From: Rickettsiales bacterium
GTDB taxonomy: Bacteria > Pseudomonadota > Alphaproteobacteria > G027485855
Direction of reading: 5' to 3'
NCBI GenBank assembly: GCA_027485855.1
Contig: JAIXQD010000030.1
Location: 1-64,000 of the forward strand
Length of the DNA: 64,000 nucleotides
A program made the position numbers and the translations under genes. Shown here piece by piece: positions 45,530 through 54,321 of the stretch. Every line of letters starts with the position of its first letter. Within the stretch, counting starts at the first letter, position 1. The notes beneath the pieces were generated by a model. It ran no database searches, was not told the DNA's origin, and worked only from the letters and a program-made list of their open reading frames with translations.

Positions 45530-48013
45530 ATGCTTGGCCTTCGCCCTTATCGCACTTTTTATGTGTCGCTGCTGCTGGCGCTGCTGGTGAGCGGGCTTGT
45601 GGCCAGCTTGGTGTGGTTGCCGCCCAATTATGCGCCCGCACATTTGTTGCCTGGTTTGTGGCCAAAAGCCCTGCCGTGGTGGCTGTTTGTGGCGCTGTTG
45701 TTGGTGCTGCTCTTGGCAAGTTTGGGCGTAACCCATGTGCAAAGTATTGCGCGGCAAAAGCGCCTGACGGGGGCGCAAACAGCCCGGGCCATTGCGGCCG
45801 AGCGTTTATTAGCCGCCTTGCCGCAAGCCTTTGTGGTTATCACCGCCGATGATGATGTGGCGCATCCAGGTAAGCTTGCGCAGCTTTTGGGCCAAGGGCG
45901 CTATGAGCGCATTGCTGATATTGCCCAAAAATTTGCCCCCGCCGAAGCGCGCGCATTGCGTGATGCGATTGATAATTTGCGTTTAAGTGGCACGGGCTTT
46001 GTGCGCCAGCTGGTGAGCAGCAGCGGGCGGCAAATGCGCTTTACCGGTGAGCCCTTGTCGGGCGATGAGCATATGTTGCTACTCATTGTCGATGATGTGA
46101 CGGAGGCCTTTGAGGCCGCCAGCCGCACCCGCAGCCAATTGCAAGAGCTGGAAATTCGGGTGGCCGAAATGCGCACCTGCCTTGATGCTTTGCCTTTGCC
46201 GCTGTGGCTGCGTGGCCGCGATTTGCGTTTGGTGTGGTGTAATCGGGCTTATGCGCAAGCCGTTGAGCAAAGCCCGCATCAGGCGGTTGAGCAACAAATA
46301 GAGCTGGTGCGGCTCACGGGCAAAGGCAGCGCTATTCGTATGGCCGACAAAGCCCATAATTTTACCGTGGCCCACAGCGAGCAGCAGCATGTGGTTATTG
46401 GTGGTCAGCGTCGTTTGCTGCGTGTCACTGAATTGCCGCTTTCGGCCGAGGGCTTGCTGGTGGGCTTTGCCCTTGATCTCACGCAAGAAGAAGAATTAAA
46501 GCAAGATTTAGCACGGCATGTGCAAATCCATGAGCAGCTGCTTGACCAGCTCGGCACGGCCATTGCCGTTTATGGTGCCGATCAGAAGCTGGCCTTTTTC
46601 AATCAGGCCTATGCGCGTTTATGGGCGCTCGATGAGGGCTTTTTGCGGCAGCGGCCACATTTTTTAGAAGTACTGGAAGATTTGCGCACCCGTCGCCGTG
46701 TGCCCGAGCAATCGGATTTTCCATCGTTCAAGCGCCAGCAGCAACAGCTTTTTATGCAATTGCTTGAACCGCGTGAGGATATGCATTATTTGCCCGATGG
46801 CATGGCGCTGCGGGTGATTACCATGCCGCATCCGCTGGGTGGCCTCATGTTTATGGCCGAAGATGTCACCGACCGCCTTACGCTACAAACCGAATATAAC
46901 ACACTGATAGCCGTGCAGCAGGAAACGCTCGATAATCTGGCCGAGGGCGTGGTGGTGTTTGGTGGCGATGGCCGCGTGCGTTTGTCAAACCCGGCTTTTG
47001 CGCATTTATGGCGGCTTGAGGCTTATGGCGATTTGCGTGAAGTACATATCAACGAATTATTCGAGCGCATGCGGGGTTTGTTTACCGCACCACCCGAGCT
47101 GTGGCCACAAGCCAAGGCCGACCTTATTGGGCAAATCCTCGAGCGCATGGAGCAGCAGCAACGGCTAGAGCGCAAGGACGGCACAATTTTGGCTTTTGCC
47201 AGCACGCCCCTGCCTGATGGCGCGGTGTTGGTCAGCTTTGTTGACCAAACCGACAGCGCCCGCATTGAGCAAGCCTTACGCGCCAGTAATGCCGCTTTGG
47301 CCGAAGCTGATCGGCTTAAAAGTGAGTTTGTGGCCAATGTGTCTTATCAGCTGCGCACGCCGCTTAACACTATTATGGGCTTTGCCGAAATTTTGGCTAA
47401 TCAGTTTTTTGGCACGCTCAATGAGCGGCAGCTCGATTACAGCAAAACCATTTTAGAGGCCAGCCGCCGCTTGCTTACCCTTATCAATGCTGTGCTTGAT
47501 TTAGCCACCATTGAGGCAGGGCGCATGGTGTTAGAGCAAAAACCAGTTAAGATTAAAAACCTATGCCAAAATGCCGCAGCCATGGTGGGTGAGTGGGCGC
47601 GCAACCAGCAGGTTAATGTGGTGTTGGAAGTGGCCGATGACGTGCCCGACCTCTTGGCCGATGAAAAACGGCTACAGCAAATATTGTTTAACTTGTTATC
47701 TAACGCCATTCAATTTACCCCGCCTTTGGGGCAAATTACTTTATCGGCACAGCCCGAGCTGGGCTGGCTGCGTTTATCGGTTAAAGATACCGGCATGGGT
47801 ATTGTGCCGCAAGATATGCAGCGCGTTTTTGGTAAGTTTGAGCGGGCGCATAAACCCACCAGACAAAGCGGCGCGGGCCTAGGTTTGGCCTTAGTAAAAA
47901 GCTTTGTTGAATTGCATGGCGGGCGGGTTGAGCTGTTATCAGAAATGAATGTCGGCACAGAAATATGCTGTTGGTTGCCCTATAACCGTCCGGTTATAGT
48001 TGCTACAAAGTAA
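45530..48013 (+). CDS. divL: DivL-type tyrosine histidine-kinase homologue
   Basis: 827 aa: TM1 (11-30), TM2 (50-66), several PAS domains (about 95-195, 215-325, 340-445 and 465-575), a HisKA-like helix pair and an HATPase domain (LLSNAIQFTPPLG, GAGLGLALVKSFVELHGG). The HisKA motif reads NVSYQLRTPLNT, with Tyr606 where kinases have His. This substitution is the hallmark of Caulobacter DivL, which controls CckA and so CtrA. The place between ahcY and tsaE is also typical. Whether Tyr606 is phosphorylated is unknown. Its stop codon lies in a 28-bp repeat. Confidence 0.92.
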   Translation: MLGLRPYRTFYVSLLLALLVSGLVASLVWLPPNYAPAHLLPGLWPKALPWWLFVALLLVLLLASLGVTHVQSIARQKRLTGAQTARAIAAERLLAALPQAFVVITADDDVAHPGKLAQLLGQGRYERIADIAQKFAPAEARALRDAIDNLRLSGTGFVRQLVSSSGRQMRFTGEPLSGDEHMLLLIVDDVTEAFEAASRTRSQLQELEIRVAEMRTCLDALPLPLWLRGRDLRLVWCNRAYAQAVEQSPHQAVEQQIELVRLTGKGSAIRMADKAHNFTVAHSEQQHVVIGGQRRLLRVTELPLSAEGLLVGFALDLTQEEELKQDLARHVQIHEQLLDQLGTAIAVYGADQKLAFFNQAYARLWALDEGFLRQRPHFLEVLEDLRTRRRVPEQSDFPSFKRQQQQLFMQLLEPREDMHYLPDGMALRVITMPHPLGGLMFMAEDVTDRLTLQTEYNTLIAVQQETLDNLAEGVVVFGGDGRVRLSNPAFAHLWRLEAYGDLREVHINELFERMRGLFTAPPELWPQAKADLIGQILERMEQQQRLERKDGTILAFASTPLPDGAVLVSFVDQTDSARIEQALRASNAALAEADRLKSEFVANVSYQLRTPLNTIMGFAEILANQFFGTLNERQLDYSKTILEASRRLLTLINAVLDLATIEAGRMVLEQKPVKIKNLCQNAAAMVGEWARNQQVNVVLEVADDVPDLLADEKRLQQILFNLLSNAIQFTPPLGQITLSAQPELGWLRLSVKDTGMGIVPQDMQRVFGKFERAHKPTRQSGAGLGLALVKSFVELHGGRVELLSEMNVGTEICCWLPYNRPVIVATK

Positions 48014-48076
48014 CCGTCCGGTTATTGTCGCTACAAAGTAACCGTCCGGTTATAGCAATTTCAAAGTAACCGTTTA
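47983..48076 (+). repeat. 28-bp tandem repeat with palindromic core
   Basis: Three full copies (47983, 48011, 48039) and a partial fourth (48067) of a 28-bp unit beginning taaccgtccggttat. The core ATAACCG-TC-CGGTTAT is an inverted repeat. The first copy encodes the last residues of DivL, and the TAA starting the second copy is its stop. Confidence 0.95.
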
Positions 48077-48088
48077 TTTTTGGCACGC

Positions 48089-48140
48089 TTAAGCACTACA
48101 CTTAATCGCTACCCTTATGCACTACCTTTAAGAGCTACCG
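48089..48140 (-). repeat. 13-bp degenerate tandem repeat, four copies
   Basis: ttaagcactacac, ttaatcgctaccc, ttatgcactacct and ttaagagctaccg follow with an exact 13-bp period (48089, 48102, 48115, 48128). The last copy contains the stop codon (48128-48130) and final codons of the reductase gene on the minus strand. Confidence 0.8.
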
Positions 48141-49144
48141 GGCACGCCCTTGCTGGTTGAATATTCAAAATGCAGTGCCTCACCTGGATGCACGCGTGCA
48201 TGGGCCGCGTGAGCTGCGCTGGCTGCTTCAGCAAAGCCGGTTAAAATCAGTTTGAGCTTGCCTGGGTAATGGGCAATGTCGCCAATGGCAAAAATGCCTG
48301 CTGTGCTGGTTTGATAATGCGGCAAGTTTACATCAATGCGGTTATGCTCAATGGCAAGGCCCCATTCAGCAATCGGGCCAAGCTCCATTGCAAGGCCAAA
48401 AAATGCCAGCAGATGATTGGCGTCAAGCGTGCGGCGCTGGCCGTCCATATCTTCCACAATCACGCCACTGAGCTGGCCATTTTGCCCCGTAAGGGCAGCC
48501 AGCTGATAGGGCGTGACCATTTCAATTTTACCAGCTTTGGCCAGCGCTTCCATCTTGGCCACGCTTTCGGGTGCGGCTCTAAATTTAGCGCGCCTGTGCA
48601 CCACATAAACCTTTTCGGCCACATCGGGCAGCGATAAGGCCCAATCAACCGCGCTATCGCCACCACCGGCAATGACGATGCGGGCACCGGCAAAATCTTG
48701 CTTGCGCTTCACATGATAATGCACGGCGCTGCCTTCGTAGTGCTCAAGCCCGTCCAGCGGTGGTTTGTTGGGGCCAAAAGCGCCACAGCCTGCGGCAATG
48801 ATCACGGCCTTTGCTGTCACACTGTTGCCAGCGCTGGTGTGCAAAGTAAAAACGCCGTTGTCTTCGGTTAGTTTTACCACTTGCTGATCAAGTAAATATT
48901 CCGGCGCAAAGGGTGCGGCCTGTTCGGTGAGTTTATCGACCAGCTCTTGCCCGCCAATGCTGGGATAGGCCGGAATATCATAAATCGGTTTCTCTGGATA
49001 AAGCGCACTGCACTGGCCACCCAGCATCGGCAAGGCATCAATGACGGCGCAGCGCATGCGCAACATGCCGCACTCAAAAATAGCAAATAGCCCAACGGGC
49101 CCCGCGCCGATAATGGCAATATCTGTGCTGATAGACTTGGTCAT
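48128..49144 (-). CDS. Thioredoxin-reductase-like ferredoxin/flavodoxin-NADP+ reductase
   Basis: 338 aa. FAD site IIGAGPVGLFAIFECGML, then MLGGQCSALYPEKPIYDIPAYPSI, a pattern of the TrxR-like FNR family (YumC type), NADPH site VIAGGGDSAVDWALSLPD, and a C-terminal GIFAIGDIAHYPGKLKLILTGFAEAA (read in pieces). There is no CxxC redox pair, so it is not a thioredoxin reductase. It passes electrons between NADPH and ferredoxin or flavodoxin. It is divergent from tsaE with 27 bp between starts. Confidence 0.92.
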   Translation of the reverse strand: MTKSISTDIAIIGAGPVGLFAIFECGMLRMRCAVIDALPMLGGQCSALYPEKPIYDIPAYPSIGGQELVDKLTEQAAPFAPEYLLDQQVVKLTEDNGVFTLHTSAGNSVTAKAVIIAAGCGAFGPNKPPLDGLEHYEGSAVHYHVKRKQDFAGARIVIAGGGDSAVDWALSLPDVAEKVYVVHRRAKFRAAPESVAKMEALAKAGKIEMVTPYQLAALTGQNGQLSGVIVEDMDGQRRTLDANHLLAFFGLAMELGPIAEWGLAIEHNRIDVNLPHYQTSTAGIFAIGDIAHYPGKLKLILTGFAEAASAAHAAHARVHPGEALHFEYSTSKGVPGSS

Positions 49145-49171
49145 AGGCTTTATCCTTGCTAGAATGCGTTT

Positions 49172-49651
49172 ATGGCCGATACCGCTTTACAAATCAATCT
49201 TGCCGATGAGGCCGCCACTGTGGCGCTGGCGCAGCATTTGGCGCAGCATTTGCGCTGGCCTTTTTGCCTGTTGCTGGCGGGCGATTTGGGCATGGGCAAA
49301 ACCGCTTTGGCGCGGGCCTTTATTAGGGCAAAAACCGGTGCTATTGAAGTGACCAGCCCAACCTTTACGCTTGTGCAAACATATAGCGCGAGTGCTGCAA
49401 ACCAAAGTCACGAAATTTGGCATTTTGACCTCTACCGCCTTAAGCACACCACCGAGCTGGAAGAAATAGGCTGGTTTGAGGCCTTGGCTTATGGTGTTGT
49501 GGTTGAGTGGCCCCATGGCGGCTCGGGGCTGGTGTCTTTGCCTTTACCGCAGCGCTGGCTGCGTTTAGACTTGGCTATGGGCGCTGCTCCCAATGCCCGC
49601 ATTGTCACTCTAACCGGTCCGCTATTGCATGAGCTCAATTTTCCCGCCTGA
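49172..49651 (+). CDS. tsaE: tRNA threonylcarbamoyladenosine biosynthesis ATPase TsaE
   Basis: Part of the TsaBDE system for the t6A modification of tRNAs reading ANN codons. 159 aa with P-loop GDLGMGKTALARAFI, VTSPTFTLVQTY and IWHFDLYRLKHT, all diagnostic. First gene of the row tsaE-amgK-murU-addB-addA; its end overlaps amgK by 23 bp. Confidence 0.95.
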   Translation: MADTALQINLADEAATVALAQHLAQHLRWPFCLLLAGDLGMGKTALARAFIRAKTGAIEVTSPTFTLVQTYSASAANQSHEIWHFDLYRLKHTTELEEIGWFEALAYGVVVEWPHGGSGLVSLPLPQRWLRLDLAMGAAPNARIVTLTGPLLHELNFPA

Positions 49652-50657
49652 ATTACCACAAGTTACCGCAGATTTTTTGCAGCAGCATGGCTGGGGACAA
49701 ACCGAGCCGGTTTTTTTGGCGGGCGATTTTTCGGCACGGCGCTATTACCGTTTGCAAAAAGCCAACGCCACAGCTAGCGCCAATGCCACTGCCGTGCTGA
49801 TGCATGCGCCGCCACCCGAGGTGCTGGAGCATTTTTTAGCGGTCGGCGATATTTTGCGGCAGATGCAAGCCAGCGTGCCGCAGATTTATGCGCTCGATAA
49901 AGCGCATGGTTTATTACTGCAAGAAGATTTTGGCGACATCACCTTAGCCAAGCATTTTGCCCACACGCAAAATTGGCACGATGTCTTGCCGCAAGGTTTG
50001 TCGGTGTTGCAAGCCTTACAAGCCACGGCTTTGCCCGCCGCAGCCCAGCATTTGCCGCGCTTTGATGTGGCCCGCTTTACCGAGCAAGTGATGCTTTTTG
50101 CCACAGATGCCTTGCCTGATTTAATGGGCCGCAGCCTTTTGCCCACCGAAGAAGCCGCTTTGCGCACAGCCTGGCAGCAGGTTTTGGTGCCCGTATGTGC
50201 GGGTGCGCAAGCCATTTTGCTGCGCGATTATCACCTTGAAAATCTCATGCTGCTTTCAGGGCGCGCGGGCTGGCATAATATCGGTATCCTCGATTTTCAG
50301 GATGCCGGCATAGGACCCTATGCCTATGATGTGGTGTCGCTGCTTGAAGATGCGCGGCGTGACATACCCACCGACATCGCCCAAAAATTTAAACAAGATT
50401 TTGCTGCGCATTTGCCCAAAGCCGAGCGTGAGATATTTTTGGCGGGCTATGATGTGCTAGGGGCACAGCGCCATTGTCGCATCATTGCTATTATTTTGCG
50501 CGTGGCGCGTCTCATGAATAAAACCCATAATTTGCGCTTTTTGCCACGGGTGTGGGGGCAGCTTAATCATAAACTGACCATGCCCGCCTTGGCGCCGGTG
50601 CGCTTGGTGCTTGATGAATTATTGCCACCTCAGCGCCGCCAGCTGCTTGCTGCCTAA
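49629..50657 (+). CDS. amgK: Aminoglycoside-phosphotransferase-like sugar kinase (AmgK type)
   Basis: 342 aa with a kinase-like fold: RYYRLQKAN near the N-terminus, catalytic loop LRDYHLENLML, metal-binding GILDFQDAGIGPYAYDVVSLL. In Pseudomonas and others AmgK phosphorylates N-acetylmuramic acid (cell-wall recycling), and the partner MurU is encoded next. Here the next gene is exactly MurU-like and the ATG overlaps the stop of this gene, which supports that role. Phosphotransferase on another sugar remains possible. Confidence 0.85.
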   Translation: MSSIFPPELPQVTADFLQQHGWGQTEPVFLAGDFSARRYYRLQKANATASANATAVLMHAPPPEVLEHFLAVGDILRQMQASVPQIYALDKAHGLLLQEDFGDITLAKHFAHTQNWHDVLPQGLSVLQALQATALPAAAQHLPRFDVARFTEQVMLFATDALPDLMGRSLLPTEEAALRTAWQQVLVPVCAGAQAILLRDYHLENLMLLSGRAGWHNIGILDFQDAGIGPYAYDVVSLLEDARRDIPTDIAQKFKQDFAAHLPKAEREIFLAGYDVLGAQRHCRIIAIILRVARLMNKTHNLRFLPRVWGQLNHKLTMPALAPVRLVLDELLPPQRRQLLAA

Positions 50658-51394
50658 TGACTGGTATTAAGCCGCATACTGCTATGGTGTTGGCCGCAGG
50701 GCGCGGCGAGCGGATGCGCCCCTTAAGCGACCACACGCCAAAGCCGCTTTTAAGTGTGGCGGGGCAATCAATGTTGCGGCATACGCTTGATGCCTTGCGC
50801 GATTTTGGTGTGAAGCGGGCTGTGGTTAATGTGCATTATTTGGCCGAGCAAGTGCGCGCCCATCTGGCCGATTACGAGGGGCTAGACATTGTTTTTTCGC
50901 CCGAGCCTGAATTGCTTGAAACAGGCGGCGGCACCAAACTGGCTTTGCCGCTTTTGGGCGCTGAGCCATTTTTTATTGTGAATGCCGATTCTGTGTGGCG
51001 CGATGCACCGGGCACATCGTCGCTGGCCAGTTTGTGTCGGGCATGGCGGCCCGAGCAGATGGATGTGTTGCTGATGCTGTCAGACACACGCACCGCCTTT
51101 GGCTTTAACCCCGAGCTTGGTGATTATTTTATTGAAGGGTCGTTTAATGCGGCGCGCGCGGCAAGGCTGTTGCGCGCAGGCACCAAAACGCCAAGGCCTT
51201 TTGTTTATAATTCGTTGCAACTGGTCTCGCCAAAAATTTATGCAAATGCGCCAGCGGGGCGTTTTTCTAATTTGCTATTGTGGGATGCGCTTGAGCAGCA
51301 AGGCCGGCTTTGGGGCTGGCAGCATGAGGGGCAGGTTTATCATGTCGGCACGCCTGAAGCGCTGGCCGAAGTCAACCGGCTGCTTTCCGCATGA
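50657..51394 (+). CDS. murU: MurU-type nucleotidyltransferase
   Basis: 245 aa, sugar nucleotidyltransferase fold: MVLAAGRGERMRPLSDHTPKPLLSVAG, then VVNVHYLAEQVRAHL, ETGGGTKLALPLLG, FIVNADSVW, and HVGTPEALAEVN. MurU joins UMP to N-acetylmuramate-1-phosphate, giving UDP-MurNAc without de novo synthesis. It overlaps amgK (1 bp) and addB (4 bp), so translation is coupled through the whole row. Confidence 0.87.
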   Translation: MTGIKPHTAMVLAAGRGERMRPLSDHTPKPLLSVAGQSMLRHTLDALRDFGVKRAVVNVHYLAEQVRAHLADYEGLDIVFSPEPELLETGGGTKLALPLLGAEPFFIVNADSVWRDAPGTSSLASLCRAWRPEQMDVLLMLSDTRTAFGFNPELGDYFIEGSFNAARAARLLRAGTKTPRPFVYNSLQLVSPKIYANAPAGRFSNLLLWDALEQQGRLWGWQHEGQVYHVGTPEALAEVNRLLSA

Positions 51395-54321
51395 GGCTTT
51401 ATAATATTCCTGCGGGGGTTGATTTTTTGCGCGCTTTAGCAAGGCAATTGCTCGCCGAAACAGCGGGCGAGCCTTTGGCTTTATCGCGCTATACAATTTT
51501 GCTGCCCACGCGCCGCGCATGTCGGGCTTTGCAGCAAATATTTTTGCAACTCAGCCCGCAGCGCAGTTTGTTGTTGCCGCGCTTATCGCCTTTGGGTGAC
51601 GCCGATAGCGATGAGCTGACATTACGCGGTGAGGCCGAATTGCCGCCCGCTATTGCCCCACGCACAAGGCAGTTTTTGCTGATGCGCCTCTTGGCGGCCA
51701 AAGATAAGAATATCAGTGCCGCACAGCAATTATCGCTGGCGCATGAACTCGCCAATCTGCTTGATGCGGTTGAAACCGAAGAGCTAGATTTTGCCACGCT
51801 GCAAACATTAGTGCCGCAAGAATATGCCCAACACTGGCAAGAAACATTAGAGTTTTTGCAGCTTATCACCGCGCACTGGCCGCAGATTTTAGCCGAGAGC
51901 GGCGCGCTTGACCCTTCTGCGCGGCGCAGTCAGTTGTTGCATAATCTGGCGCAGTATTGGCAAAAAAACCCACCCGCAGGGCCAGTGATTGCCGCAGGCT
52001 CTACCGGCTCTATACCAGCCACAGCCGCATTATTAAATTGTGTGGCGCGCCTGCCGCAAGGGCGCGTGGTGTTGCCCGCGCTCGATACCACGCTGGCCGA
52101 TGATATTTGGCAGAGCCTGCCGCTACAGCATCCGCAATATGGTTTGGCTCAGCTTTTAGCGCAGCTTGAAGTGACGCGGGCACAGGTGCAGCCATGGCCC
52201 ATGAGTGATGGTGCCAACGAAGCACGCAACGCCATGTTGCAGGCGGCCTTATTGCCGGCATCAGCCACGCCGCAATGGCAACATCTGCAAAATATCTCGG
52301 CAGAGGCCATTAAAAATTTCACGCCCTTGGCCTTGCCGCATATCGAGGCCGAGGCACAAACCATTGCCCTTATTGTGCGCGAAACACTCGAAACCGCAGG
52401 CCGCACCGTGTTGGTGGTCACACACGATCGTGCCTTAGCGCAGCGTGTGGCCGCAGCCTTATTGCGTTATGATGTTGTGGTTGATGATAGTGTGGGGCAG
52501 CCGCTGTCGCGCAGTGGTCTTGGGCAATTATTACGTTTATTGGCCATTGCCGCGCAGCCACAGGCCACAGCCTATGATTGGCTGGCGCTGCTTAAGCATA
52601 GGCTGGCCGCCTTTGGCTGTGATGCCGATTATTATCGAGCGCAGATAAGTTTATTTGAGCGTCAGTTTTTGCGCGGCGTGCGCACTGTGTTGCATTTTGC
52701 GGGGTTGCTGCCCTTGGTGCAAAAAGAGCACCCCGCTTTATTGCCACTGATAAATAAAATCAATGAGGTGTTGTCGCCGCTTACGGCCTTGTTGGCGCTG
52801 CCGCAGCTTAATTTGCCCGATTATCTTAAAGCCTTGCTGCATGCCGCAGAACAGCTGGCCTGCACGCCCACACAAAATGGCGCCAGCAATTTATGGCAGG
52901 GCGATGCGGGCGAGGTTGCCGCGCAATTACTGGCCGAACTGCTTGAAGACGAGCAAATCGCCCAAAGCCATTGGCCCGCGGCAGAATTACCAGCGTTGCT
53001 AGAGGGGCTGTTGGCACAAGTGATGGTGCGCCCAAGGGCGGCACGGCATGCGCGGGTGCAAATTCTCTCGCCGCTTGAGGCACGCTTGCTCACGGCCGAT
53101 GTTGTGGTGCTCGCCGGGCTAAACGAAAATAGCTGGCCACCACAAGCCGAGCTTGGGCCATTTTTATCGCGGCCGATGTGTCAAAAATTTGGCTTGCCCA
53201 CGCCCGAGCGCCGGCTGGGTCAGGCCGCGCATGATTTTATGCAACTCGCCTCTTTTTCCAAGGTTTATTTAACGCGGTCGCTGCGTGTGGGTGGCGCCCC
53301 AACCTTGCCCGCGCGCTGGTGGCTGCGGCTAGAGGCTGTTTGGCACAAGCTGGGCTGGCTTCCCGCACAAATGCAGCAAGGCCATTTATGGCAGCATTAT
53401 TTTGCCGCGCTGGATAAGCCAAAACCCTTGCAGCCTTGTTTGCCGCCTGCGCCATGCCCGCCCTTGCGCCAGCGCCCGCTCAAATTTTCGGCCACCGCGC
53501 TTGATAAGCTTAAGCGTGACCCCTATGCCTATTATGCGCAATATATTTTGCGCCTTAAGGCGCTGGATGACATTGAGCAAACGCCCGACACAGCCGAGCG
53601 CGGTAATTTAGTACATGATGTGTTAGAGCAGTTTATGCAAAGCCTGCATGGGGTGGCGAATTTTCCGCCCGATGCCTTGCCACGCCTTTTGGCGCTGGGG
53701 CAGGTGGCTTTTGCACAATATGCTATTTTTCCTAATTGGCGCAGCTTGTGGTGGCCGCGCTTTGAGCGCTTTGCCCAAAATTTTTGCCTGCATCAAGCCG
53801 AGCTTTGGCCGGTGCAAAAGCCAATCTTGCTTGAGGGCAAGGCCAGCATACCGCTGGCTTTTGGCGAGCAGCAATTTACCCTTGAAGCCCGCGCCGACCG
53901 CATCGATTACGGCCCCGATGGCTATGTGATTATCGATTATAAAAGCGGCACGGCGCCCTCTTTGGCTGATATTGGCACAGGCAGGGCAGCACAGCTGAGC
54001 ATTGAAGCCGTGCTGCTGCGTGCGGGTGGTTTTGCCGGGCTCAGGCCCGCGCCTATTGCTGCGCTGGAATATTGGGCAGTGTTTAAAAACAAGCCTGAAA
54101 TTGTGGCGCAAAGCTATCAAGGCCCAACACCCCGCAACAAAACCTTGCCACAGCTAGAAGAATTGCTCGATATCACCGAGCAAAAATTGCGCGCCTTGTT
54201 AGCGGCCTATGCGCAGCCGCAGCAGCCTTATTTGGCCCGCCCGCGCCCTGATTATGCATTAAGCTACAATGATTATGAGCATCTCAGCCGTACCAGCGAG
54301 TGGGATGGCCGCCATGGCTGA
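51391..54321 (+). CDS. addB: AddB subunit of the AddAB helicase-nuclease
   Basis: 976 aa. AddAB processes double-strand breaks for RecA-dependent repair. AddB here shows ILLPTRRACRALQQIF in the N-terminal part, an inactive helicase-like middle, and a C-terminal RecB-type nuclease: DPYAYYAQYILRLKALDD, GNLVHDVLEQFM, and the catalytic strand RADRIDYGPDGYVIIDYKSG. The ATG overlaps the stop of murU. The gene order addB-addA is standard in alphaproteobacteria. Confidence 0.93.
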   Translation: MRLYNIPAGVDFLRALARQLLAETAGEPLALSRYTILLPTRRACRALQQIFLQLSPQRSLLLPRLSPLGDADSDELTLRGEAELPPAIAPRTRQFLLMRLLAAKDKNISAAQQLSLAHELANLLDAVETEELDFATLQTLVPQEYAQHWQETLEFLQLITAHWPQILAESGALDPSARRSQLLHNLAQYWQKNPPAGPVIAAGSTGSIPATAALLNCVARLPQGRVVLPALDTTLADDIWQSLPLQHPQYGLAQLLAQLEVTRAQVQPWPMSDGANEARNAMLQAALLPASATPQWQHLQNISAEAIKNFTPLALPHIEAEAQTIALIVRETLETAGRTVLVVTHDRALAQRVAAALLRYDVVVDDSVGQPLSRSGLGQLLRLLAIAAQPQATAYDWLALLKHRLAAFGCDADYYRAQISLFERQFLRGVRTVLHFAGLLPLVQKEHPALLPLINKINEVLSPLTALLALPQLNLPDYLKALLHAAEQLACTPTQNGASNLWQGDAGEVAAQLLAELLEDEQIAQSHWPAAELPALLEGLLAQVMVRPRAARHARVQILSPLEARLLTADVVVLAGLNENSWPPQAELGPFLSRPMCQKFGLPTPERRLGQAAHDFMQLASFSKVYLTRSLRVGGAPTLPARWWLRLEAVWHKLGWLPAQMQQGHLWQHYFAALDKPKPLQPCLPPAPCPPLRQRPLKFSATALDKLKRDPYAYYAQYILRLKALDDIEQTPDTAERGNLVHDVLEQFMQSLHGVANFPPDALPRLLALGQVAFAQYAIFPNWRSLWWPRFERFAQNFCLHQAELWPVQKPILLEGKASIPLAFGEQQFTLEARADRIDYGPDGYVIIDYKSGTAPSLADIGTGRAAQLSIEAVLLRAGGFAGLRPAPIAALEYWAVFKNKPEIVAQSYQGPTPRNKTLPQLEELLDITEQKLRALLAAYAQPQQPYLARPRPDYALSYNDYEHLSRTSEWDGRHG

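Noticed and set aside
47983..48076. CRISPR array
   Set aside because: Repeats are directly adjacent without spacers, and no cas genes are present.
48128..49144. Thioredoxin reductase
   Set aside because: The redox-active CxxC pair is missing; the pattern fits TrxR-like ferredoxin-NADP+ reductases.
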